Origin: Aptenodytes patagonicus
Taxonomy: Eukaryota; Chordata; Aves; Sphenisciformes; Spheniscidae
Reading direction: 5' to 3'
Assembly (NCBI RefSeq): GCF_965638725.1
Contig: NC_134959.1
Span: 13,868,417-13,932,416 of the forward strand
Length of the DNA stretch: 64,000 bases
The position numbers were made by a program, and so were the translations under genes. This document shows positions 26,674-40,126 of this stretch, one piece after another. Position 1 is the first letter of the stretch, and every line of letters begins with the position of its first letter. The notes under the pieces were generated by a model. The model did not search any database. It was not told the origin of the DNA and saw only the letters and a list, made by a program, of their open reading frames with translations.

Positions 26674-28207
26674 TAATGTTGCAACTTTACTTTGAAATTA
26701 ATACTTTTATTTCAGTATGTTTATCATCTTTTATAAACCACATTTCCTTTGTTATCCAAGGTAAGGGAAAATAAAACATATCCGCTGTTAATCATTGCTC
26801 AGTATTGATTACTACTCATTAGTTATTTAAGAAAGAAGCCACCGACAGTTCATTTTTTCACGCATCTCTAATTATTTGCCAACAAAAACCAGTATAGGTT
26901 TTAGAATACATTGCTAGAATATCTAACTCCGAAGCCTTTGTGATTTTTATAACGTGTGCTAACTTCTGCTTAAAATGTAGTAAAGCAATGATGTTGATCT
27001 CATTTCAATACCACATACACAGTATTGCATAGTAATGCACTGGCTTTTAGGAAGCCAGGAAACAGTACCAACTCACTAAACAGATCCATCAGGATAATTG
27101 AAGAACTCATTTCAGGAGAACTCCCATATGAAGGCAGAAATGTTAAAAGATGTTAAATTTTCTTTTTGTGTATTGTTGGCTCGCTTGATAAGCAGAAGCA
27201 AGTTTATACAGCTCTGCAGCTAGTGTAGAATGCTTAAGCAAGAAATCCATAACTTTTAATATGATGAGATTGTCCTGCTAGGAGAGATGGATTTTTTCCA
27301 ATATCACTGCTAACAAACAAGTAGTGTTTCCTGTATCAGCACATTTCTGTTTCTACTCTGCAGCACACGTGTGCTTCATTTAGAAACAATACACGGCTCA
27401 ACATTTTTGGCATATTAAAAATGAGACAAATACGTTAGACTACTTGATGGACAGGTATCCTAACAGGTTTCTTTGGAGAATGAGTACAAAATCTTATATA
27501 GATAGACACACTGACAAGGTTGGGGAAAAAAAAGGGAGGAAGTGTGAAGTTATTTGTGTTAACTTCCCTTCCAAGATTTAGTGGCAATGTTACTTACTGG
27601 AGTGACTGCTCGGTGGACAGATAATGTCACACAGTGTCTTATTACATGATTTCAAACCCCTGTGCACAATCTCACTTGCTGCAGAAAACTTAAATATGTT
27701 TCAGGTAGGAGCTAAATAAAAGACATTACTTTTCATCTGCTTTTTCACTTAATGCTAATATAGTCACTTGTCAGTGGATGTAAAAGGAAAGGAGACAAGG
27801 GTTTATTTTTATACCTCACAGAACAGCAACTGGTGATTTCCCTTAGATCATTGCTTTTGTGTGTGCAGGCACTAAGCTTTTTTCTTTTAATATTGTAGAC
27901 ATACTTTATTTTTTATTCAAAACAGTTTTATCCCAACTCTGACACACCGATATTGTCAGGAAGGGAGGTGTGATGTTTAAACGTTACTGGGTATTTTTTC
28001 TCATTATATCTTATGAATGTAGGTGGTGCATCTCATTAATCCTAGAGCTAATCACCAGGCTCACGTTACTCATTTCTTCGAAGGTTTGGCTGAAGACATG
28101 ACTTTGTGGTTCACTTTAGAGGATTTATAGCGCATACATCTCAATGAGCAGTCAATAGGGACGTAGAGCTGAACTGCCGCTCAGACGGGGGCTGCTCGGC
28201 AGCAGCA

Positions 28208-28235
28208 CTGCAAGTGCCCTTCTGCAAGTGCCCTT
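28208..28235 (+). repeat. 14-bp direct tandem duplication
   Basis: CTGCAAGTGCCCTT occurs twice head to tail. Confidence 0.85.
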
Positions 28236-29610
28236 CCCGGGGAAACCCACATCCCAAAAAACATACAAGGTGTTCCACACACAAGGAATGAAAATGTGCT
28301 CTCACTCTAGATACTTTGTGTTTTGTGTTCAGAAAAAACAGCACGGAGACCTATGAAATCTCCATGAGAGAGGACGTGAAGGTGAGGCAGACTCCAGCCT
28401 TCCTCCTGCGCTGCAGCCCTGCGCCCCTCGGGCAGGCGAGGGGATGACTCCGTTTTCTTCTGATGACCAAGTCCCTTTGAGGGACGTTCTGCAGAGTTAC
28501 TGTTTTGGCTGCGACAAGTGGGCAGCAGCCACAGGAGCACCCCGTCAAGCCGTCGGCGTGACGCATGGTGTGGCTGGGCTTGCCCCGATGCCAGACCTAG
28601 TTATGAGATGTGCAGGATGCAAGACGTGCCGTGACGTTGCAGAAGGGAGCCCTGGGCCGTGCAGATGTTGGAGAGCATCGCTCTTGTAACAAGAGCGTAA
28701 TTGAGACAGGCTTGCCTTGGTGGGTACTCAGCAGAAGATGAAAGCAAGCTGCAAGAAGTGGCATTGGTGACCACGGGTAGCAGCTGGGAGAGAGCACTCT
28801 CCCCTGTCGCTTTGCTTTCAGCCGGTGCATAGCATGATCTGGCAGGACAGACCTGGAGCCTTCATTCCGGTTAATTATCAGAATGTTGCAGCTTCACTTC
28901 TTTGCTTTCTTTTTCACCTTCTTCCCTTTTCCTACCTAACCTCCCCTTGGTTTTCTCAAGTATGTACGCCTACTCAATTCAATTAGCCTTGGATACGGCA
29001 CCGAGGCCTCAGATACCTGTAGTCATTATCCCAAGCACTTTTCATAAGAGTATGGATATTAGTCCCAAAGTCCTGGCAAAATTCCAGCTAAGCTAATGTA
29101 TTTACAGTCTAAGCTCCCCAAATGTATCTCTTAGTTTTAAATGGGGGAGTTCTTCTTCTTTTTCTCTCCTTACTTTGCTGCGTAGAGTTTCTCATAGAGT
29201 TAAACTTATTCTCCATGGCAGAATAATGCAGGATTTTTCAGTCTTACCCGCCTTGCAACATTTGGTATTTTTCTTTAAGCTGCTGCTTCTGGACTCCTGA
29301 GACTGCAAGAATCCCGGTTCCCAACCCCTCCCTTTTTATAAAAGCAAGCCTCTAACCCTTGTGTAAAAAAGCTTAAAGCACAAAGCTCCAAAACAACTAA
29401 AAGATGCAACTCGACATCTATTATTATCTTTAAAATATCCCATGAATTTAAATAAATTCTCATGTTGTCTGAGTCCTGCCCCAGACACATTCCCGCAGCT
29501 GGCGATGCTGGTGGTGCCGCAGAGCCGGCTCTGAAAGCAGTTATGCCCATCTCTGCCCTGAGCCAATCTGCCTCATCTTTCACAAGCCCACTTCTGTTCC
29601 CAGTTATGCC

Positions 29611-29660
29611 AGCGAGATCACTGGAGTTGCGTGACTACAACTGGGGGCAGAATTTGACCC
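29611..29660. mobile_element. Partial MITE-like remnant of the same palindromic family
   Basis: CACTGGAGTTGCGTGACTAC followed by AACTGGGGGCAGAATTTGACCC matches the terminal half of the palindromic element (GGAGTTACAC, GTGTAACTGAG, GCAGAATTTGGCCC). It lies inside a 206-codon open frame, which argues against that frame being a gene. Confidence 0.5.
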
Positions 29661-30460
29661 ATATGTTTTGTGTGAATGGCAGGCCTGGGGCCAAACCCTG
29701 CCCCCCTGCGCAATACCAAAAGATTGCCAGCGGCGTACAGGTAGCGAGACAGTCAATACATACACCTCTGTGTAATAGGGACAGCCATTTCAAGATGCTT
29801 TCTCAAGGTTTTGGCTTCCTCTGTGTTTTCCCTCCTGGCAGGATGAGGGGTTTATTGTCCAGCCTCTGTCATATCGTTAAAAGAGAGGTGCAGCAAACCC
29901 CATCTAAAGGTAGGTGCCCCGTTCCCCCGGTATGCTGCCACATCTCCGGTGGTCCAGCAGCCCACCACTCACACGGGGACGTTCAATATTTCCATAGCTT
30001 GGTTAGATGGAAGGAAATATGCACGTTTCAGGCTCCAGAGGAGTCAGACAAATATTTAACTCCTCCGCACTCAGCTTGGTAGGTTTTCTTGCCAGGGAGA
30101 TAATGGGCCATTTTGGGCGTGATCCTTTTCTTTGTCCCCTTGGATCTGGAGATTAAACCAGGCAAGTTCAAATAGCATTTCTTCTCATCTGCGGCATTAT
30201 TTACCAGGATCCTCTCATGACAGTCTCACAAACATTATTCATTAGTTCACTCACCTATCTGTACCCCTACCCAGCTACCCAATATTCGAAGACAATCAGC
30301 AAATTAATGATTTCACATTTTCAGCCCATTAAATTATTTATTGCTGGTGTCAATAGAAAGTTTTTAAAAGGTAAAATATCTTTGTATATTGACTGCCAAT
30401 TCTACGTGGATGTAATGGCACCAGGCAGTGTACCACATCATGAAATAAAAATTAAATTGT
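29661..30460. other. Intergenic, no gene seen
   Basis: Continuation of a chance frame that begins at 29462. No domain is recognisable. Confidence 0.5.
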
Positions 30461-31250
30461 AGTTGGGCTTTTAAATCAACTCAATTAAAATAAAGAGATT
30501 CTTGGCTTGATATAGGGAAATATTTGTATTTCCAATTCTATTTGTTAATACATTGACATATGTGCTATTTTTTAAATGTAGCACTAAGTGCACTTTCTGT
30601 CAATGCCATAGATTTTTTTAATAGACTGAGAAAATGCATTTCATTTCTTCTTATTTTCCTTCAATACATCATTTGGTTCTGCTTTTTTGCCTGCATGAAA
30701 TTCATTTTCTAATGGAAATATTTGTTTTGTAAATCAAATATGTATTATGCACAAAATGCAAAGCACAAATTAAATTATGTTAATGAAATGAAAGAGATAT
30801 GAAATGCATATTTCATGGACAAAACATAACCTCAGCAAACAACCATTTCTTGATAAAATCTTTAAACACAATCTCATTCTGTGACAGACATATTGTTAAA
30901 GCAGATAGCACCTCATTTAAATGGTTTCCTTTAATATTAGTGCTTAGTATATAATTGTAAATAACTTTTGGGATGAAAAACCAATAATGAAATACTATCT
31001 TTAATAGTTTGCTATTGATGTCAGCATAAAATTTGTAGTAGTTGAATATTGGAAATTGGGAGTGTGCACACATATAGTCAAAAGCTGTAAATGATTGCAT
31101 ATTTAAATAGAGCTGACTAAGGCAAAGATGTTATAGATATTAGTAATAGGCAGAAAATTATGCTGACCTAACATTATTTGACAAAACCCACTGTTTTAAA
31201 TTATATATTGGTTACACTTAATGAATAATAGATTCTGTAGGTGTTGTTTC
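30461..31250. other. AT-rich candidate conserved noncoding block
   Basis: Very AT-rich, repeat-free and rich in TAAT/ATTA, with a perfect GCACT-A-AGTGC palindrome at 30581..30591 whose arms resemble NK2-type AAGTG sites. No coding signal. Enhancer character is inferred. Confidence 0.35.
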
Positions 31251-31580
31251 TCAGATCATAATGCTGATGACACTGTATGTTGGAGACTTCCTAGTCATCC
31301 TTCTGACAATAAAGCAGGTGGAGCTCACAAAGGTCACCAAAACACAAAATTCTATTTATGGGTCTCCATCCTAGCCTAGTCTTCTGCAGGACAAACATTC
31401 CCAAAGCTAGGAGCAAGACGTATTCCAGGTTAACCTTGAACAAATACAATGCAAGAAACAATCACTTGAAATAAAGCTGGGGATTTCATGTAGGTTTTGG
31501 GTTGCTGCGCTCTCCTAAGCAGTAGAGTCATTATATAGATTCCACCGATTTGTTGGGTTTGATCACTGTTTCACCATCGA

Positions 31581-31697
31581 TCATTCGATGGGTCGGCCCA
31601 TAACTGCGGCATACATCTCTCCGTCCTCCTCTCTGCCTTGAGCATACACAAAATCAAGAACAGAGCTCTTGATACATAAGCCAATTCTTTCAGACAT
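31581..31697 (-). CDS. Short ORF of 38 codons with coding-like composition (hypothetical)
   Basis: On the minus strand an ATG at 31697..31695 opens a frame that ends in TGA at 31583..31581. The product begins MSERIGLCIKSSVLDFVYAQ and ends GEMYAAVMGRPIE. The composition is protein-like, with a hydrophobic centre followed by an acidic turn, and the segment keeps CpGs in an AT-rich region. I do not recognise the protein. It could be a micropeptide, an exon or relic of a gene, or a chance frame in a conserved noncoding element. No polyadenylation or splice signal was assigned. Confidence 0.25.
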   Translation of the reverse strand: MSERIGLCIKSSVLDFVYAQGREEDGEMYAAVMGRPIE

Positions 31698-34018
31698 TTT
31701 AGGGCAGCAAAGAATGTATTAAAATCACCAAAGGGACATCTGGCTCTTCTCTACTATACTATTTTTATCAAAAATGCTAAGAAAGAGAAAGAACATGATG
31801 CACAGTTAAAAGAAAAAACCAGCACCAAAACTCAGATGATCATTAGAGAGCTGCGAGATGCCTGTAATCTAACAGGTGATAAGAAGACCAAAGCGCTTAT
31901 TTGAATGTTGCTATTCTTTGCGTGAAAGCAGGAGAGCTATACATAATTAATTGGGATCTGCTTCATTTTCTGAAGGAGAACATATTTGTTTTTATATTAA
32001 GTATTACAGAAGACACTTAAGATTCAGGCACTGATACCTGGTAATTGTTTATCATCTCTTTTTTTGCAGGAGGGGACCAAGATTGATGGGAAAACCAGGA
32101 CAGTGTTATCTGGAGGCCTTTGGCTTTTAAGTCACTTTGGGTTTAGGTCTTGGCCTGGTATCATAACTGCCCCTAGGCTGGCTAGCAACTCATTTCATCT
32201 TTGCAGTGGATGACAAAGTATCTGCACTGATTTGTTTAGAGATATCAACTGTTGCCTTTGATAGCAGTGATAACAGTGCAAAAATGGTAGAAGTCCTCTG
32301 ACCCTTTTTGGAGAAGCTGAGAGACACCCGTGCTGCACCCAGGCGTAATGTAGGACCCGCCGTGCCAACGGTGCAGAGGATGCTGAGTGAGGTCATAGCT
32401 GGAATCCAGCACCCCGAGCGATGCAGCACCCAGGACACCTGTGACGCTGCGGAGCATTTCTCACGGGAGCCTGGGCATGGTCAGAGATGGACTGGTTAAG
32501 AGTCAGCTCAGAAGAGACTGCAATAAAAGGGACAGAAAAATCCTTTAAAAGCACAAGCCTGAGTTGACTCCCAACTAATAAACTATATTAATCCAAGATT
32601 CAAATTGCCCCCTGGGAGGGGGCTGCTTTCCCCGCTGCCCCCGCGCAACCCGCAGCTGTCGGGATTGTGCTGCACCACTGCACTGCCAGAGTTTTCCCAT
32701 ACCCAAACAGCATCTCCAGGTGAGAAAGTACCCCCAAAATGACAGAGGGGCAGATTGCCCCCGGGCTGTGCCTCTCTCCACTGGCTGTGCTCCTCCAGCA
32801 TCTCCCTCCGCCAGCAGTTCAATCTCCGCTGCTGCTGAGGACGTCTCTCCAAGAAGGGAGGCTTTGTGCCATCCTCTGCGTGCTGTCAGCCATCACGGTC
32901 GAGATAACTTTCCACTTTGGTCTGAGGGATAGACAGGCTTTTTGGTGCCTTTAGTAATTCTCCTGACAGCCTTGATATCAAATACGTAATTCTGAGATAA
33001 GCTTGGCAATAAATGCATATAGCAAACACAGTAAGGCAACACAACAGCAAAGAGCTGTGCAACTAAAGAGAAGCTCTCCCACACAGCTCTCCGTGCCTAC
33101 AATAAACTATTTATTAATCATGCCTGCCCTATTTCCCTCCATCACAGGCACCTCAGCACTATGATGGATTAACGGGGACACAGGAACGCAGCGCCCCTTT
33201 TGTGAGTAAAACAGGCGACCAACTTCTGTGCACCCTTCGTAGCAGGATGGCCACAAAACCTGCACGGCGCTCCCAGAAATGGGTGGGCTTTTATCAGTTG
33301 CATGGTATGATCTTGTACAGGGACAGGGTACAAATGCTGTTGAGGTATAAAAAGAAGATGGCAAAATGTCTGAATGCGATTAACAGTATAGCCTTCTTTT
33401 GCTTCTGGCATAACAAAAAAATTCAACCAAAATAAACAGTCCAGCTGTGTGAATCTTAGCTCCTTTTGAACCAGGCCATCAAACTGTCTCTCTGCCGTAA
33501 AGTAAAAACCTTCCAAACACTTGCAGAATCTCCAGACTTGGCAATTTCCCCAGGATAACCCAGTAAATTGCTGGGGGAAAAAAAGTATCCCATGTATCAT
33601 AAAATACTGGAATTTTATCCCGAACAAAGGCCAAAAACTTCTCCAGAGGGAGAATCCAAAGCCAGATCTCCAGATATTCAGAGCTGGAGGAAGGGTTTCC
33701 TTCCAGTGCATCAAGGAATTCTCCCTGGCAGTTCACAAAGCCGTTCGACTGGAGCACAATAACGCAGAGAAGGCTTGCTAGGGGAGAAAATGTCACGGAG
33801 GAGCAGCAGGATTTGGGAGCATGACTATAACAAATCTTAAGGGCCACGGAGTAGAGTCTCCAGCTATTGAAGGCAACCGTGTCACTGCAGTTTTGCTGGT
33901 GTGGCATTAGTAGCTGTCCCCATCTGGTCAAACCAGGCTGGGTACATCCCCGTGCCATAAAACCAGTTCCAGTCTTCCTATATGTTCTTTGAGTAGAAAC
34001 CATGGGACAGATGCTATT
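31698..34018. other. Intergenic, no gene seen
   Basis: Contains two overlapping minus-strand frames of about 180 codons (33169..33714 and 33479..34027) in different registers, without domains I recognise, and a GC-richer patch near 32580..32900. Confidence 0.45.
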
Positions 34019-34067
34019 CTGAGTCAATGGAATTACGGCTATATAAATCAGAGTAAAATCCGGTCCC
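34019..34067. mobile_element. Partial MITE-like remnant of the same palindromic family
   Basis: The string GAGTCAATGGAATTACGG, then TATAAATCAGAGTAAAATCCGGTCCC, resembles one half of the palindromic element (CAATGGAGTTAC, TGTAAATC, ending CTGGCCC). Only half is present. Confidence 0.45.
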
Positions 34068-34445
34068 TAACATTTCTGTTGTGTATATACCACCTATAGA
34101 AGAATAATGGATGCTAAATCTAAATTGTGCTTCCCACACTTATTTCATAGGAAATACACTTTTTTAACCATTTTATCAATTTTCTAAAATGAATCTTTCC
34201 CTTTTTCATTACCAAATTTTGATCTCATATCATTTCCAGCACCACCCCAAGCCATTCTGGAGTTCTCGTTTACATCACTAGAGATTAATATTAGGTGTTT
34301 GTAAAAGGAGGATATTAGCTTCTCCCTTATATCTGTCAAAATTAATAACTTCTTTATCACAGATAACTCCAGGTCAATATTAGATTCACAGATGTGGCCA
34401 GGAATAAAATGTATGGAAATAAAATATCTCATTTATAAGTATCCG

Positions 34446-34483
34446 AAAAAGAAAAAGAAAAAAAAAAAAAGAAAAAAAGGAAG
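34446..34483 (+). repeat. A-rich (GAAAA)n-like simple repeat
   Basis: Purine-only tract of A with single G interruptions. Confidence 0.9.
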
Positions 34484-37185
34484 TATTTTCATTATTGAAA
34501 TTTAGACTGCAACTGTTCAAAAGGTCAAAAGACTTTGAGGGCTGAACATATCTGCCATATGGCCTTAGCCTTTCAAATAGGAAACAAATTGGAGGTCACC
34601 TCAGGGGAAAAGAGAGAAACGAATTTTCTACAAACAGGGCAAAGGAAAGGATCAGGATCTTCTCCGCATTGCGTGTATGCTTCTATCTAAACCTACATTG
34701 TGGCCAGAAGGACTCCAGACATAAATGTTTGTACAATGATTGATGTAAATACTTGGGTGATGATTGATAATGGTTATGTCTGGCAGATGTCCACCTTCTG
34801 CACGGCTGATCCAACGTGGTACCTCCTGATGTTGCGCTGATTTAAAGGGAATAGCATGTTCAAAGTGACCATATTGCAGCAAGAATACCCTGTGCTCTTG
34901 GTCTAGCAGAGACGAGGTTGATTATATTTGGTAATGGACCATGCTGTTGTCTCCTAAAATCTACTGATTTAAGAGCATTAACAGACACAAAGCTCATCTG
35001 TGGCCTGGCAGAGGTAAGGCAGATCTTGGCCATCTCCCATGGAGCACTCCTGACTTACAGGACTTTCTCCGACTCCTGGCATTTTTAAGAGTTGTGTCGG
35101 AGACATGCTCAAATGCTAAACTGTACTCTTTGCAGACTTCAACTGTTCTGTTTGATTCCCTAAATCTGGACTGGGCAGGTTAACTTCCAGACTTCTGATG
35201 TGAAAATAATTCCCTTAATCTTGACTGGCTTTACTGGCTTCCCACCTGCCTGTCCCCCTCTCACCGCCGCGACCGCACCGCGGAGGCAGGGGCTCGATGG
35301 CTTGCACGCAGAGCACGGGCTCAAGAGATGAAGAAGAAAAGAGAGTTGACAATGCGAGATCTACTTTTTACATAGGTTTCAAGGGAGAAGGTGAGAATAC
35401 AACAGAGGAGAAGCTGTAGGAGTTATGCTTTCAGAAGTAAATAACACAGGAGCCAGTGATTTAAAGGCTGTTAAATGAATTTTACCGACTATTTTATTCA
35501 CTGTGATCAAAATTATATCACTGATGTTCTTACTAATATATCCCATTTGGCTCAATAATCTTTTATTTGTAATTACAGGTGAAGAGGTCATTTTAAAAAA
35601 GCCTGCAATGGGCTTTAAAGAATTATGCTGCTTTCATTTTGTGTTTATAAGCAATTGAGGATAGAGGATAAAATTAACTAATGCTACTTTCTATGAGAAA
35701 AATATTAAAATGTCCTCAGTTCATATCCTCATTCGCCCGAAGGAGTTTTTCCTATTGCTCGTCTTCAAGCGCTGGCTTTGTGCACTGGCTGCTCCCTGCA
35801 GCCAGGCGGGCAGCGCGGCACTGGCCACCGACCTGCCAACGGGGAAACACCATCCCTCCCCCTTTTCTTTCTCAGCTCCTCAAACTCTGGATGACCCACA
35901 GTAAAATCCTTTTAACAAGGCTTCGTTCCTCGCCGACCCAGTTAAATCTTTGCAAAAATAAACAAGAGCCGTTCTTTGTTTTTCCTGCGGCTTTGGGATC
36001 TGTTTCAAACATGGAAAGAAGCAGCCCTACCTGAGCGTAAGGCACAGGGAAGGGAGAGCAAAACAGATGGCTGGGGAAAAGCAATGCCTTTAACAGGAGG
36101 ACTTCCAGGGAGGGACATTTATATCCCTCTATTTTCTTGTTGGGTGTCTTATGCTGCATTGAGATCACAGCGGTCCACATGCCCTGTCTGTCCTTCTCGA
36201 CCCGGAGCAAAGCTCTGGGCATGGGGAGGCACGGGAGGCAGTGTAAACATGGGGTATAAATGCTGCTTGCCTCCACAAACTTCCACTTGTCTCCTTGTCT
36301 TCTTGATGCTGATACTATTTTTGCAAAGGACCACGTTTCTGCAAATTTAGAATAAAAATCCTCAAGCCTCAGTATTTCCAAGTTGTGCTGTGAAACCCTC
36401 TTCACCAGCCAAATGAATGCTGAAGTGTCAAGTGAGCGCACGGCGGCCAGTGCCCAGGACCCCAGGGACAGGTGCCTACCGGGCATCTGCTAGCGCCGGA
36501 GCAGGCAGCACCGCTCACTCCGAAGGTCCCTTTTGAACAGGCACATTCTTCCTTCTCAGCATCATATATAGAAGATACATCTTTATAAAGAAAAGCATTC
36601 CCTGACCCATCTCACCACATTTCAGTTTGAAGTGCTGTTTGTCATCACTAAGCACTACTCTCCCAGCCAATGACTGCTATTTCTCCCTGGAGTTGCTCTC
36701 TGCTTTAATAGGGTGTGAATACCTGAAACAGCTATGGTGCACTATTAATTGTTATTCATGCTTGGCTCCTAGTGGGGAAACACAAAAGCTGCCACATGAA
36801 CTTACCTACTTCAAGCTGATACCAACATGTATAATATTTCAAAAGATGGGGAAAATATCTTTGTGACCTAACCTAGCTGAACTCACAAAAACAAAGCCAT
36901 GTCCTCCATTGGGAAGAGTAAAGTATTGAAATGGGACTCGGAGAAGATCAATTAATCAGCCCATTCCCTCATGTACAAACACAACCCTTAGACCTCAGTT
37001 CTGAGAGGCTTACACATACCTCTGCAGAGACATTCCCCACTTTTAGCTGTTTTTCTTAACATTAGAAATTAGGAAGAGAAAAAATGGGTTGTCCCTTCAG
37101 TCTCAATCAGCTTCAAAGACTGGGTTAGTGTTGGGGGCCTCCAAGTCTAACCTCAGTGCTGGGAGAGGGGGTCAGAGGACTAACA

Positions 37186-37218
37186 AGAAGGAGGAGGAAG
37201 AGAAGAAGAAGGAGAAAG
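37186..37218 (+). repeat. (GAA/GGA)n purine tract
   Basis: Purine-only run of AAG, GAG and GAA units. Confidence 0.85.
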
Positions 37219-40099
37219 GCTGGCTGATACTGCAGTGAGGTCAGGGCAGGGAGGGCCTCCCCATCTGAGCAAGGTAGTGATGCAATGCAGCGCAATGCAT
37301 TGCAGATGACATTTGACAGGGGATTTGGAAAGAGCAGTTGCAACCAACTCTGCTTCCTGGGCAGCCCAGAGAGGACCCGGGGCAGCGGCAGGGGAGCGGA
37401 CATCCATGCATCCCTCAGGGCTGTTCACAGGACTGGCGTACGGAGGCTCAGCAACCCGTGAGTATATCCTGGCCATAAGTATGTGAGAGAGTCACAACAG
37501 AAAAATGCTTCTAGCCATCAGAACAGGGAGATTTTGAAATATCCTTCCAAGATAATCAGTTTTAAGATGCCACCTGTGCAGTTTATCGTGCGTTTAGGCT
37601 AATGTTCTTGTAATACCAGGACCAGAGTTTGCTCCTCACTCTGTCTTCTTCTGGAGGAAAAAAAAGGGGAAAAGAAAAAAACAACCCAATAATCTTCAAC
37701 AAGTTAAATGTATTTTTGGTGCATTTGATGGATGTTGTCATACAGGGCTGGACGGGAGCTTTAAAAAAACAAAAAGTCTGCAAATATTCATTCACATTTT
37801 TAAATGAATTTACTGCAGCCACGTTGATTTTCCCCTGAGATTTGCTTTCTGCACACTTTTGAGCAATCAAGTTTTACTGGGCAAATGTTTGCACAAGACA
37901 AATTTCAAAATTGCATGCAGAGACAGAATTTTTTGTGTTTTCATGCCAGACATGCTTGTAGGTTTCTCCAATGAGCAGGCAGAAACAATATCATGTGATT
38001 TATCTGACCCATCACAACCAACCCACATACCTTGACTAACGAAGATCAGACACCCACAGTTGTTTGTGATCAAGACACAGAGTTGTTTTTTTAATTATAA
38101 AGCTATCCATCAGTAATTTCAAATAATAAGTAAATTGGAGGGAATTGTGATCTGTCTCCAGATAGTCTGTGAGCAGAGAAAGCAGCTAAATTTGTTGAAT
38201 AAATTATTCATTATGGATTATTCGCTCAGCTCTACTGCAATAGCAGTGACATTGTTTAATTTAATAGCACATTAAGGGATCTTTTTCCTTACACAAATGA
38301 GTGCATTGCTCCCAGCAAGTTGACTCTTGAAGATGCAATACTGGAAAACTGTAAGAACAGCTACCCCTGTCCAAGGCTTCAATTAGGTTTTGAGCAGAGA
38401 AGACCTTCATGATACACCACTGACTAAATTTGGCCACAGTCCTTCTGTGGGGATACAAACTTGCTTGACAGAATATGGAGCTATGTAAGTCTTGTAAAAA
38501 AACCTAAAAAACAAGCACATGGGTTTGTTTTCTTCACTGAGAAACTGCCTGTGCTTTGAGATGGATCTGAAAATCCCAAAGCCAAAAGAAACCAATTTTT
38601 ATTCAGATCTCATTTGATCCTGGAGAGGCAAGTGCATTTTATCTGAGCCCTGTATTTCTTTGTCTTCCACTGCAAAAGTCTAGCAGCCCCTCTTCCCATC
38701 CCCAGCTATGCTGGAGCCCAAAACTCAAAGCCAAACTCAAGAATAGTGAAACTCTGCCAACCAAACCAACCCTTTCTGAACAGCCACTGCAGGAATACCA
38801 GTCCTGTTGATTTTGTAGATCGTCTTGATTCTGCCTGAAGACACTATAAAGGATGGCAAATATATTTATAGTTCATTTACGACTAAATACCTGTGGAGGA
38901 AACCTCTCCAGTAACTTTTTTTCCTCTGAGAAATTAAGATCTTCAAAGTCGCAAGGACCTATCACACAAACAGCTGCAAAACATTGTAACGACTCAGCCC
39001 TGGCCATATTCTTTGACCACTTTTTCAGATGTGACTCAACCAGACTCTCGGTCTCCATGATGCCCAGGGCTGGCCGAGCGTGGAGAGCACTGGGCTGACC
39101 CGCACCCTCCAGTGCTGCTCGCGGTCACACAGCTGAGTCTTGGCTGCCTCCATCCCCTCTAACACAGGCACAACTGCTGCCTTTCAGTGGAGACCCTGCA
39201 CATCCTTCCAGCATAGCACCAGGGTAATTTTCTTGGGTTTAATGGGGCCCATAGAAGTACGGGTCGAGGACCAGCGGGCCATGGGCAGGCGGCAGAGGCT
39301 GAGGCTCGAGCCCTTAGAAACCCTCATGCTGAAAAGCGTGATGTTTGTGGGACCCTGACTGCCAGTGCCACACACAAACATGGGAAGGGGCTCTCCTCAG
39401 CAGGGGTAAATTAGTTTTCTGCCACTGATGAGAGCGGAAAAGAAAATAAATAATGTATATCGTTCATTTGGGTTAAGAAGAGCTGAAAAAAAACAACCCA
39501 GTGAGTGAATACATCAATGGGATTGCGTTGCCCATTCATGGATGTGAAATGTCATATCCTGAAATATCCTGATTCTGGCCCAAATACAAATACATGGAGA
39601 AACAGGCACATGCAGACATCCCCGATCTGCTCTGATACAGCTCCTCTGCGCTTTTTGATGCTGAGCTTTTTTAAAACAGGGCTCCCCCTGAGTAATGACC
39701 TGTGGGTAGCAGGTATGGTGCCACCTCCCAGGCAATCTGTTACAGCAGACAAGAAACAGATTTCTCAGCCCTAACAGACTCCTCTCCAGTACAGTGCATT
39801 TCCCACTGGCTATCTCCAGCACCCGTGCTGTCGCAGAGCAGGCAGTGCCTGAGCGTCACCGCTCTTCACCACGCCGAAAGCAAGAGGGGCAACAGTCCTG
39901 GCACGAAGGGCCCAATGCAGCAAGGACAGGCACTCAAACACATGATTAAGAAAGATCGCGACCATTCGTGCTGTATCAGATCCTCAAGGAATATTCCCCT
40001 TCTCTCGTAATTTTTTTTTTCAGCTGGCATTATAACTCAGCATTGAAAACAAGGTGGGAAACCTTTAGTGGCCAGTTCAGGGCTCAAATTTCTGTTGTT

Positions 40100-40126
40100 T
40101 ATATATATACATATGCTATGTATATA
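40100..40126 (+). repeat. TA-rich simple repeat
   Basis: Alternating TA/CA dinucleotides. A second TA-rich patch lies at 40427..40446. Confidence 0.8.

Larger units (their letters stand above)
26411..29610. other. Intergenic, AT-rich on the left and GC-richer from 28.1 kb
   Basis: 26411..28100 is AT-rich with very few open frames and may include noncoding conserved sequence. 28140..28850 is GC-richer with overlapping frames on both strands and no family signal. Confidence 0.5.

Noticed and set aside
29462..30082. 206-codon plus-strand open frame
   Set aside because: It runs through a MITE-like remnant at 29611..29660, shows no domain, and has no supporting transcript signals.
33169..34027. 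Two overlapping minus-strand frames of about 180 codons
   Set aside because: They overlap each other in different registers, one comes close to a MITE-like remnant at its start, and neither shows a recognisable motif.
36900..37030. Faint resemblance to a CR1 3' end (AGAAGATCAATTAATCAGCC...)
   Set aside because: Too short and diverged to separate from chance.
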